From contig CASEMQ010000011.1 of the NCBI GenBank assembly GCA_949289005.1, positions 1-64,000 on the forward strand: a DNA stretch of 64,000 bases, given 5' to 3'. Numbering within the stretch: position 1 is the stretch's first letter; the number at the start of each line of letters is the position of its first letter. Made by a program: the position numbers and the translations under genes. The DNA is from an uncultured Lentisphaeraceae bacterium. Its GTDB lineage: Bacteria > Verrucomicrobiota > Kiritimatiellia > RFP12 > DVOR01. The notes beneath the pieces were generated by a model. The model was given only the letters and a program-made list of their open reading frames with translations. It was not told the DNA's origin and did no database searches. Below, one piece after another: positions 53,232-60,533 of this stretch.

Positions 53232-53645
53232 ATGACCGAAAACAGTTCGACACTTTGGGTTCTTCTCGGAGGCGTGGTAGGGTTGACCGCAATCGCGGCC
53301 GCTTTCCTTGCCATGACGAAAAAGAAGAAAATCTCGCTTCCAAAATCGCTTCCCGGCGTACCCGTTACGCCGAAGGCCACGCTGACTTTCCAAGAGATTG
53401 TCGCCCATTTCAAGGATCCGAAAGTGCTCAACCTGCTCAAATCGGATTCCAATCTTATAGCAATCGCCATAAGAGAGAACTTGGGCAACGGTAAAACGCA
53501 CATCATTCTTTGCGTGTTTGACAAGGAAAAGGGTGAGCTCGTTGGGATGGATGGCCCGGCTTCTCCCATCATTTATGAAGTCGAGATGATGGACGCAGAC
53601 TTGATGGCCCAATTTGGCTCCAAGGAAATGCTTGTCCTGTCATGA
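53232..53645 (+). CDS. Small protein with shared C-terminal domain, member 3 (membrane-anchored)
   Basis: 137 residues from ATG 53232, with GAGAGG upstream; the in-frame ATG 53217 right after the previous stop is an alternative. One membrane helix at ~8-28 (LWVLLGGVVGLTAIAAAFLA), a basic KKKK stop-transfer, then the family domain with FKDPKVLNLLKSDSNLIAIA and ending FGSKEMLVLS. Expected topology: short N terminus, domain on the cytoplasmic side by the positive-inside rule. Confidence 0.75.
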   Translation: MTENSSTLWVLLGGVVGLTAIAAAFLAMTKKKKISLPKSLPGVPVTPKATLTFQEIVAHFKDPKVLNLLKSDSNLIAIAIRENLGNGKTHIILCVFDKEKGELVGMDGPASPIIYEVEMMDADLMAQFGSKEMLVLS

Positions 53646-53654
53646 CGATGATAA

Positions 53655-53693
53655 GGCGGGAGTCTTCGTGCACGACAGTTCCCGCCTATTTTC
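53655..53693 (+). terminator. Terminator or attenuator inside the AAA+ cluster
   Basis: Hairpin GGCGGGA...TCCCGCC (53655-53686) followed by TATTTTCT, ten bases after member 3. It could set different transcript levels for the small proteins and the ATPase. Confidence 0.65.
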
Positions 53694-53738
53694 TCACTGC
53701 CACCATATTCTTGTCGCATTTAACCACTCAAGTTCGCC

Positions 53739-54038
53739 ATGCTACCACTTTTACCATTTCTATTGTTCGGTATCGCCGTTGCTGTGATTGGCGGCATCAT
53801 TGTGTACACGATTGTCAAGAAAATCACAGTGGGAAGGCTTCGGGAAATCCTCGCTGCCCATCAAAAGAAAAAGGGGATCCGAATAGTCGCGGCAAAAATC
53901 AAAAAAACGTACAAAGAAGGCAACTATGCGACAGCAGACGTTGGTTTGATGGATGAACAAGGGAACACCCAAACCATTCGCGTCAGATCCGAAGCGGGGA
54001 AGAGCATTTTCGTTCATAAAGGAAAGACATTAATTTAA
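53739..54038 (+). CDS. Small protein with shared C-terminal domain, member 4 (membrane-anchored)
   Basis: 99 residues: N-terminal membrane helix (LPLLPFLLFGIAVAVIGGII), then KKITVGRLREILAAHQKKKG and a short version of the family domain, IRIVAAKIKKTYKEGNYATA with LMDEQGN, which parallels IAVAIKENLDSGNYQ...NKETGN in member 2. It ends SIFVHKGKTLI rather than FGxKEMxVLK. The ribosome site before ATG 53739 is weak. Directly precedes the AAA+ gene by 32 bases. Confidence 0.7.
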   Translation: MLPLLPFLLFGIAVAVIGGIIVYTIVKKITVGRLREILAAHQKKKGIRIVAAKIKKTYKEGNYATADVGLMDEQGNTQTIRVRSEAGKSIFVHKGKTLI

Positions 54039-54070
54039 GCCAGCTTTGACGAAAGAACAAGGAACACGAA

Positions 54071-55459
54071 ATGGCGCATGTTAAAGTCGCAAACAAGACC
54101 TTTGAGTCGCAACCGCTTTCGGCGTTTCTGTCCGCCTGCGCCGGATTTGCGCGGTCAAACGGTTTGCCGAAAGATTTTGATTTGGTGCTTCACCTCAACC
54201 GTGAAAACGCCACGGAGTTCGAAAATACGGCAACACACCTGAAGGCAGCAATCTGGTGCAAAAACCTGCCCGTTCTGACCTCCGCGCAGTCTCAACGCCT
54301 GAGTACATTTGTCTCAACATTACGCCAATGGTTCAAAACCGCGACACTCGAACCTGTCGATGGTTTAAATCAAGTTGCTTTCATTCTCATGCAGACCACC
54401 GAAACGGACACTCCCCCCGCTTTGCCAGACGCTTCGCAATCCCAACCACCCGTTTCGGAAAAAGCAAAAGATGCCGAGCAATTGGCGACCTTCACGGCAA
54501 TCGACCCTAAATATCGTCTTGACCAGATGATTTTGCCGGAAACGCTGAAAAACGACATCTTGACCTCTCTGGAAATCCTTAAAAACAACAAGTTAATTTA
54601 CGAAGATTGGGGTTTTCAAGAGATTGACCCCGTGGTACGGGCTTCGTTGAACTTCTACGGCCCCCCGGGGACCGGGAAGACGATGGCCGCGCATGCGATT
54701 GCCCATGAACTTGGCTGCAAGATTCTCGTAGCGAATTTGGCGGAAATCGTTTCCAAGTATATGGGCGACTCCCCCAAAAACCTAACCAATCTCTTCGCCA
54801 CGGCAAAAGAGACGGGCGCGTTGCTTTTCTTCGACGAGGCTGATTCGTTTTTGGGCAAGCGTCTCTCCTCGGTTTCGGATGCCGCCGGCCAATCGCTAAA
54901 CTCACTGAGAAGCCACTTGTTGCAACTCTTGGAAAACCACAGCGGCATTGTCATTTTTTGCACGAACCTTGTCGGGAATTATGACAAAGCGTTCGAATCG
55001 CGTATTCTCCGTAGCCTCCATTTCACTTTGCCTGACGAAACCGCCCGAACGGAGATCATTAAGAAAATGATTCCATCCAAAGTGCCATTTGAGAATGGCA
55101 CGCGCCCAACGGACGAGAAATTTCTGGAACTCGCCAAAATTGCCGATGGGTTTTCCGGCCGTGAAATCAAAAATGCGGTCTTACAAGCATTGAGCACCGT
55201 TGTCAGTGAAAAGCGTCGCGCTTTTACATTGGAAGACTTCAAGAAAGCGTTCACGAAACGACATGACGAACTGGAACAACTCCACAGGGCCCAAGGGAAG
55301 CTCACCGGAGACCGCGCCAAAGAACTAAGCAAAAAAATCGCGGACAACCTGCAAAACCAAGACTCAACAACTGCCAACAATATGCTCTCTGAGGACACGG
55401 TAAATGAATCGCCGGCAGAGGCAATCAACACCGATGGAAAGGAGTCTGCAAATGCCTAA
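54071..55459 (+). CDS. AAA+ ATPase
   Basis: 462 residues. N-terminal ~140 residues are an unrecognised domain. The AAA module has Walker A GPPGTGKT at 197-204, Walker B LLFFDEAD at 251-258, the sensor-1 region IVIFCTNL, an arginine-finger-type ESRILRSLHF segment and sensor 2 in DGFSGREIKNAVLQAL. The sequence style is that of classic AAA (FtsH/spastin-like) proteins, but there is no protease domain; the tail (~400-462) is helical then polar. It likely remodels or extracts proteins, plausibly the four small paralogues encoded upstream. AAGGA precedes ATG 54071. Confidence 0.9.
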   Translation: MAHVKVANKTFESQPLSAFLSACAGFARSNGLPKDFDLVLHLNRENATEFENTATHLKAAIWCKNLPVLTSAQSQRLSTFVSTLRQWFKTATLEPVDGLNQVAFILMQTTETDTPPALPDASQSQPPVSEKAKDAEQLATFTAIDPKYRLDQMILPETLKNDILTSLEILKNNKLIYEDWGFQEIDPVVRASLNFYGPPGTGKTMAAHAIAHELGCKILVANLAEIVSKYMGDSPKNLTNLFATAKETGALLFFDEADSFLGKRLSSVSDAAGQSLNSLRSHLLQLLENHSGIVIFCTNLVGNYDKAFESRILRSLHFTLPDETARTEIIKKMIPSKVPFENGTRPTDEKFLELAKIADGFSGREIKNAVLQALSTVVSEKRRAFTLEDFKKAFTKRHDELEQLHRAQGKLTGDRAKELSKKIADNLQNQDSTTANNMLSEDTVNESPAEAINTDGKESANA

Positions 55460-56075
55460 TCCTCCTCCCAACATTCAAGCGAACGCTTGCCAAAGGTCTG
55501 GCGTAAGCAACATTTCGTTCACAGTCGTTCAACTGTTTATCGGGGTTTGCCTGATTAACACCATTGCTGCATTAACACATGCAATCAGATGGGAGTTGCA
55601 AAGCGGAAAAGAGTTTGCCTATATTTTTCTTCTCGTTTTTTTATTCCTTTTCCTTATTAAGTATTTTGTTGACGATCTCATGATCAACCAAAGGGGGAAC
55701 GAGAGTCCTTCATGGGCAAAGTCGTTTTTCTTGATGTTGGCTTGGAGTTCATTTTATTCTGCGACCAAGACAATGTCTAAAATCGAATGTTTTAGCGCTG
55801 TCTCAAGCCAAATACCATTCATTGTTACACCTGCAATATTTTCATTGATCGTTTTTTCTTCTTTGGTTACGTTTGCGGACTCCGGCAAAACCATTCTCTT
55901 TGTAGTCTCTGAGAATATCTGCCTAACTGTCGCCCTTGTATGCTTAGCATGCCCTAGCACATATTCAACTCTTTTTCTCTGTATTACTTTAATTCTCTTC
56001 CTATCAATCACGACCATTGAGGTCGTGTTGAACGCCCATGAAAAGCGGACGAAAGGAGCGTGTCATGGCTGCTAA
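55452..56075 (+). CDS. Polytopic membrane protein
   Basis: 207 residues from ATG 55452, which overlaps the AAA+ stop and has AAAGGAG. Five to six hydrophobic helices (for example VVQLFIGVCLINTIAALTHA, FAYIFLLVFLFLFLIKYFV, IPFIVTPAIFSLIVFSSLVT, TLFLCITLILFLSITTIEVV). Conspicuously AT-rich compared with the window. No family recognised. Its translational overlap with the ATPase suggests the two products work together at the inner membrane. Confidence 0.8.
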   Translation: MPNPPPNIQANACQRSGVSNISFTVVQLFIGVCLINTIAALTHAIRWELQSGKEFAYIFLLVFLFLFLIKYFVDDLMINQRGNESPSWAKSFFLMLAWSSFYSATKTMSKIECFSAVSSQIPFIVTPAIFSLIVFSSLVTFADSGKTILFVVSENICLTVALVCLACPSTYSTLFLCITLILFLSITTIEVVLNAHEKRTKGACHGC

Positions 56076-56466
56076 CACGTTTGACGATGAGGATGTGGGG
56101 CGGGAGTTCCGCGGGTATGCGGGGCGGATGGATGGGCCTGAGAAGGTTCAGGGGGAGGTGATCGACAAGGAGGAGAAGCTGAACGGGCTTTTCACGAAGG
56201 TCGAGAAGCTGAAGCCGTTTTGGGAGGACTTCAAGACGATTTTCGCGATGTTGAAGGATGTGGTGGCGGGGCGGTACACGGAGGTGCCGTGGCGGACGGT
56301 GGCGGGTTTGGCGGGGGTGTTGCTGTATGTGCTGACGCCGATTGATCTCATCCCCGATTTCTTGCCCGGAGGGTTCTTGGATGACGCGGCGATGTTGGCG
56401 CTGGCAATCAAGCTGTGCGGGGGCGACCTCGCGAAGTATCGGGAATGGAAGGGAGAAGCACGATGA
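56065..56466 (+). CDS. YkvA/DUF1232 protein
   Basis: 133 residues. The C-terminal half has the DUF1232 signature: PWRTVAGLAGVLLYVLTPIDLIPDF with LPGGFLDDAAMLALAIK, one or two membrane-associated helices. Function of the family is unknown. GAAAGGAG precedes ATG 56065, inside the end of the membrane-protein gene. GC content returns to the high level of the flanks from here on. Confidence 0.88.
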   Translation: MAANTFDDEDVGREFRGYAGRMDGPEKVQGEVIDKEEKLNGLFTKVEKLKPFWEDFKTIFAMLKDVVAGRYTEVPWRTVAGLAGVLLYVLTPIDLIPDFLPGGFLDDAAMLALAIKLCGGDLAKYREWKGEAR

Positions 56467-56609
56467 ACCGGATTTATATCTCTGAGCAAGAGCGCCAAAG
56501 GAAGGAGCGCTTTTTGCGCTTTTTGCCGAAGTGGCTGCGGGCGCTTGTCATAGTCTTCGATGGCATGATTTGCCGTGCGGATGCCAAGGCGGGGAGCAAG
56601 CGGCCATGA
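56463..56609 (+). CDS. 48-residue protein
   Basis: ATG overlaps the YkvA stop (ATGA). Encodes a basic helical peptide (SEQERQRKERFLRFLPKWLR) followed by ALVIVFDGMICRADAK. No known family. Support is the tight stop/start chain 56466-56463-56609-56606. Confidence 0.55.
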   Translation: MNRIYISEQERQRKERFLRFLPKWLRALVIVFDGMICRADAKAGSKRP

Positions 56610-56701
56610 GTATGTTTGTGGAGCCGAGGCACGGATGGGTGATGCGGTTGTTGCTGTGGCTGTTGCGGCGAGGACGCGGGCAGCCGCCGGTGGTGCATTG
56701 A
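56606..56701 (+). CDS. 31-residue protein
   Basis: Again begins in an ATGA overlap with the previous gene. Basic and hydrophobic (VMRLLLWLLRRGRGQ in the middle), like a small membrane-surface peptide. Too short to judge by composition alone; the coupled start is the evidence. Confidence 0.4.
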   Translation: MSMFVEPRHGWVMRLLLWLLRRGRGQPPVVH

Positions 56702-56721
56702 GGTGTGGGAGGGCGGCGACG

Positions 56722-57213
56722 ATGTGGCCTTTCAATCGCGACCCGGGGAAGTGGCGGCGCATCAGCGGGATGGAAAATCCCGAGAACATGACGCCTTATG
56801 AGCAGGTGCGCGCGGAGAGCGAGGCGGAGGAGGTGTGGGCGCACGGGGGGCGGTGGTTTGAGATTGACCCGGCGGGGCTGATTTACCGCGCGGGGCGGCG
56901 GTCGCGCTGCTTCCCGTGGGAGTTGGTGTCGGCCTTGCGGCCGGGTGTGGTGGAGTTCGGCTGGGGGGTGCGGTGCACGTTCGATTGCCCGATCGTGAAC
57001 CCGAAGGGTTTCGAGCCGCCGTTGCCGGAGCAGTCGGCGAAGGACTATTTCGCGGCGCTGGACGAGGCGTTTCATAGGAACCCGAAGGCGTTGCCTCGGG
57101 AACAGTTGGAACACGGGCTGGCGGTCTTCGAGCGATTTGTGGGGGAGTTGCGGGCGGAGTTCCCGGAGTTGTGCCCGTTTGTCTTCGCGCCGTTCCGGGA
57201 TTGGCTCAGGTAG
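56722..57213 (+). CDS. Hypothetical protein
   Basis: 163 residues from ATG 56722 with GGGAGGG upstream. Soluble, with paired Trp/Phe-rich segments (VWAHGGRWFEIDPAGLIYRA at ~39-58; helical ALDEAFHRNPKALPREQLEH at ~108-127). The first half could be a PH-like small beta domain (RSRCFPWELVSALRPGVVEF), the second a helical tail. Not recognised. Last gene before the cluster's terminator hairpin. Confidence 0.7.
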   Translation: MWPFNRDPGKWRRISGMENPENMTPYEQVRAESEAEEVWAHGGRWFEIDPAGLIYRAGRRSRCFPWELVSALRPGVVEFGWGVRCTFDCPIVNPKGFEPPLPEQSAKDYFAALDEAFHRNPKALPREQLEHGLAVFERFVGELRAEFPELCPFVFAPFRDWLR

Positions 57214-57240
57214 CTTTTCTCACCACAACATAAACCAACC

Positions 57241-57264
57241 GCCCCCGGCCGTGTGGCCGGGGGC
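57241..57264 (+). terminator. Hairpin at the end of the AAA+ cluster
   Basis: Perfect stem GCCCCCGGCC-GTGT-GGCCGGGGGC, 27 bases after the last stop. The T run is short (CTCTCAT), so efficiency is uncertain. Confidence 0.5.
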
Positions 57265-57408
57265 TCTCATGTGCACATGGGATGGAAATCGCGAGGGGCA
57301 AAGGGCACAAAGGCAAGGGGGGAGCCGCCCCTTGACCCCGGCCGGGAGCACGGCTCCCCGCGCCCCGAAACGCCAGATGCGCCCTGTTCTCTGTCCACCG
57401 CTCACTGT

Positions 57409-60400
57409 TCACTTGCTGTGGGGCATGAGGATGACGCGGTCGACGGTGATGTTGGGGCCGGAGGTTTTTTGGAGGCGGAGTTCGAGTTTGTTGTCCAGGA
57501 AGTCCTCCATGTCGACGGGGAGGGTGAGCCAGTAGATGCCCTCGGGGTTGTCGCGGGAGGGGGCGTGCGGGGGGATGGTAAAGGCGCGGTTGCCGTCGAA
57601 GGTGCCTTTGCAGGTGCGGCCGTTGGCGTTGGCGTCACGAAAGCGGACGAGAAGTTGGCCGCGGACGTTGGGGCAGCCGGCGAGGGTGATGGTGAGGTCG
57701 TCTTGGCCGACCCAGTAGGCGCCGTCTTGGTCGCGCCAGGTGAAGACATCGGAGCCGGAAGGCGTGACGGTGCCGGCCCGGGTCTCGGCGCGGTCGCGGT
57801 CGGCCTTCCAGGGGGTGACGGTGCCTTGGCGGCGGAGGAAGGCGGCACATTCGACGTAGGCGACGGCGGATTGGTACTCGGCGGGGCGGGGCGGGAGGTT
57901 GGCGCGGATGTCGTGGAAGAGTGCCCAGAGGTCTTTTTCGGGGATGTGGGGTTTGGGGGCGAAGGCGTCGGATGCGGCGTAGTCGAGGAGGGAGCGGCGG
58001 AGCTGCCGGGCCTCGGGGCGGGGGTCGGCGAGGTTGACGCCGGAGACGAGGAGGCGGCCGGGGCCGACGGCTGTCTCGAAGAGCGCGGCGGCGAGGGCGG
58101 GTTTGTGGAAGTCGACCACGGGCATGGCGAGGGGGGTGAAGGCATCGTCGGCACCGGCGATGCGGAAGGTGGCGGCGTTGTCGATGAGGTGTTTCCATTG
58201 CCAGTCCTGCCAATCCTCGGTGGGGAAGTTGGCGAAGGCAGGGTGTTTGTCTTGCACGACCATGCCGAGGGTGACGCGGCTTTGGCCGGCGAAGAAGGAG
58301 GCGCTCCAGTAGACGGGGACGAAGGAAGAATGGATGGTGGCGGCGGGAGCGGGGCAGTCGTGGGCGTCGAGGATGACACGTTTGCCTTGGGCGAGGGCGA
58401 CCTTGGCCTTGGCGGGGTCGTCGGTCAGGAGGACGTTTTCGGGGACGGAGGCGTCGATCGTGGCGGGATAGACCCAGAGGGGCCAGCGGTTGTTGCCGAA
58501 GCGGAACTCGGTCTTGGCGGGGGCGGGGATGGCGTTGAGGGGGATGGAGACGACGCCGACCTCTTGGACGGCGCCGACGGGGACGTCGACGTGGACGACG
58601 TCGGTGCGGTTGAGGGCGGGGAAGGACCAGGCGACGGGGCCGCGGAGGGGGATGGGGCCGTAGTTGTGGACGACGAGTTTGACGGTGAGCGTCTCGGACT
58701 GCGACCAGGTGTATTTGGCGAAGCGGGCGAGGTAGGCGACGGGGGCGAAGTAATCGGGGACGGGGACGGCGCGTTCGGCGCCGGGTTTCTCGTCGTAGAA
58801 GGAATCGAACCAGCCGATGAGGGCCTCGCCGTGGCCGGTGTAGTCCTGGATGCCGAGCAGTTGGAGGCCGTTGCAGGAGGGGGTGCGCAGGAAGCTCTCG
58901 ATTTCGTCTTTGTACATCAGGCGATTGGTCATGAGGGAAGCGCGCTCGTAGGCGGCGTTGAAACGCAGGACGCCGGCCTTTTCGCTGCGTTCGCGGAATT
59001 GCTCGAAGTTCCAGGGGCGCAGAAGGCCGGCATACTTGGGGATTTCGCGGGCGAAGTTGGGGAAGACGGGCCACTGGCCGATTTCGTGGGCGATGGTGGG
59101 GACTTGGGTCTTGCCGTAGACATCCTCGTAGTCCCAGTCCGTGCCCTCGCGCTTGCGTTCGCGCATCCAGCCGATGCCGGGATAGTAGTGGGTGACGGCG
59201 AGGTCATCGGCCGGCGTGATGGAACGCGCGGAGCTGGCGGCGTAGAGGTGGCGGCTGTCGTGGGCCTTGCACGCGGCCATCCACTTGCCGAGAACGCCGA
59301 AGTCGGAGCCGCCGAGTTCGTTGCCGACGGTGAGGGAGAAGAAGGAGGGCGCGTTGCCGAAGGTGTCGAGCACGCGGAAGAGTTCGGCGCGGACGAAGGC
59401 GTCGGCGTCCGCGTTGCCGCGGCCAAGGCCCTTGAGATAGGGATAAAGTTTGGGCATCCAGGCGCCGTCGAACCAGATAATCTCGGGGGAGATAAAGAGA
59501 CCCAGCTCGTCGGCCGCGTCGAAGGCCGCCTGCGGCACGCACCACGAGTGGCAGCGGACGTGGTTGATGCCCTGCCCCTTGAGGATACCAAGAATGCGCA
59601 ACCATTCGGCCTTGTCCATCGCGGGGTAACCCGTGAGCGGGAAGTGACAGTTGTCGGTGTTGCTGCGCTGGAAGAAGGGGCGACCATTGACGAAGAGACG
59701 ATTGCCGCGGCGCTCGATGGTGCGGAAGCCGAAGCGAACGCTGTGTTCCTGGTCTTTCCATTTCAGGGTGAGCGTGTAGAGTTGCGGGTCGAACTCGCTC
59801 CACGGCTTGGCGTCGGGGACGCGAAGCGCCAGTTTCCGCGCCTCGCCGGGAAGGCGCTCGGCCACCATGCCGGCGATGGATGCCTCGACCTCGGCGGCGG
59901 GCACGCCCTCGGGCAACTCGACGGTCACGGTCTCGCCGCACGGCGCGAAGACGCGCGCTTGGCGCAAGGGGTTGGCGGGGCGCAGGAGCAGTTGGCCGAT
60001 GGCGCCGTTCCAACGCGTCTGCATCAGGTCGCTGTAGCCGTGGCTTTTCTCGCCGATTTGGTGGATGAGGGAATTGTCGATGGTCACGGTGAGTGTGTGC
60101 TCGCCGGGCGTGAGGAGACGCGCGGGGATGGGGTGCACGTGCGGCGCGTAGAGGGAATCCTGGGAACCGAGGGGCTGGCCGTCCCACGACGCCACACTCT
60201 TCCACATCACGCGCTCCAGGAAGAGCTCGTAGTCGCCCGTCACACCCTCAGGCACGGTGACGGTGCGCGTGTAGGCGGCGGGGCCGATGTATTGGCGGCG
60301 CGGCGTGAGGGCACCATCGAGCGGCTCGGTCGCCTCCGGGCCCAACTTCGCGTCGCCCAACGTGCCGGGCAAACGGATGCCCACGGGCGCGGCCTCGCCC

Positions 60401-60501
60401 AAACGCACCTGCCACGCGCCCGACACATCCAACGTGGGCGGCATGGCCCAAGCGACACCCGCGGCGAGCGCACCCGCGACAACAAGCGACAACGTCTTCA
60501 T
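57409..60501 (-). CDS. Secreted glycoside hydrolase family 2-type enzyme (copy 1)
   Basis: 1,030 residues. Signal peptide (TLSLVVAGALAAGVAWA); sugar-binding jelly-roll at ~25-200 (LTPRRQYIGPAAYTRT, TLTVTIDNSLIH), Ig-like domain, then a TIM barrel with acid/base Glu395 in VGNELGG and nucleophile Glu473 in AHEIGQW. About 350 more residues with an Ig-like domain and a C-terminal beta domain follow. Substrate unknown; GH2 members include beta-galactosidases, mannosidases and glucuronidases. An alternative start at ATG 60537 would overlap the upstream stop as ATGA, but ATG 60501 begins the signal peptide. Confidence 0.88.
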   Translation of the reverse strand: MKTLSLVVAGALAAGVAWAMPPTLDVSGAWQVRLGEAAPVGIRLPGTLGDAKLGPEATEPLDGALTPRRQYIGPAAYTRTVTVPEGVTGDYELFLERVMWKSVASWDGQPLGSQDSLYAPHVHPIPARLLTPGEHTLTVTIDNSLIHQIGEKSHGYSDLMQTRWNGAIGQLLLRPANPLRQARVFAPCGETVTVELPEGVPAAEVEASIAGMVAERLPGEARKLALRVPDAKPWSEFDPQLYTLTLKWKDQEHSVRFGFRTIERRGNRLFVNGRPFFQRSNTDNCHFPLTGYPAMDKAEWLRILGILKGQGINHVRCHSWCVPQAAFDAADELGLFISPEIIWFDGAWMPKLYPYLKGLGRGNADADAFVRAELFRVLDTFGNAPSFFSLTVGNELGGSDFGVLGKWMAACKAHDSRHLYAASSARSITPADDLAVTHYYPGIGWMRERKREGTDWDYEDVYGKTQVPTIAHEIGQWPVFPNFAREIPKYAGLLRPWNFEQFRERSEKAGVLRFNAAYERASLMTNRLMYKDEIESFLRTPSCNGLQLLGIQDYTGHGEALIGWFDSFYDEKPGAERAVPVPDYFAPVAYLARFAKYTWSQSETLTVKLVVHNYGPIPLRGPVAWSFPALNRTDVVHVDVPVGAVQEVGVVSIPLNAIPAPAKTEFRFGNNRWPLWVYPATIDASVPENVLLTDDPAKAKVALAQGKRVILDAHDCPAPAATIHSSFVPVYWSASFFAGQSRVTLGMVVQDKHPAFANFPTEDWQDWQWKHLIDNAATFRIAGADDAFTPLAMPVVDFHKPALAAALFETAVGPGRLLVSGVNLADPRPEARQLRRSLLDYAASDAFAPKPHIPEKDLWALFHDIRANLPPRPAEYQSAVAYVECAAFLRRQGTVTPWKADRDRAETRAGTVTPSGSDVFTWRDQDGAYWVGQDDLTITLAGCPNVRGQLLVRFRDANANGRTCKGTFDGNRAFTIPPHAPSRDNPEGIYWLTLPVDMEDFLDNKLELRLQKTSGPNITVDRVILMPHSK

Positions 60502-60533
60502 CTTCAAATCCTCATGTTTGGCAAGAAAAGCGG

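Noticed and set aside
54071-55459. FtsH-type protease
   Set aside because: The AAA module resembles FtsH, but there is no HExxH zinc-protease domain and no N-terminal membrane helix.
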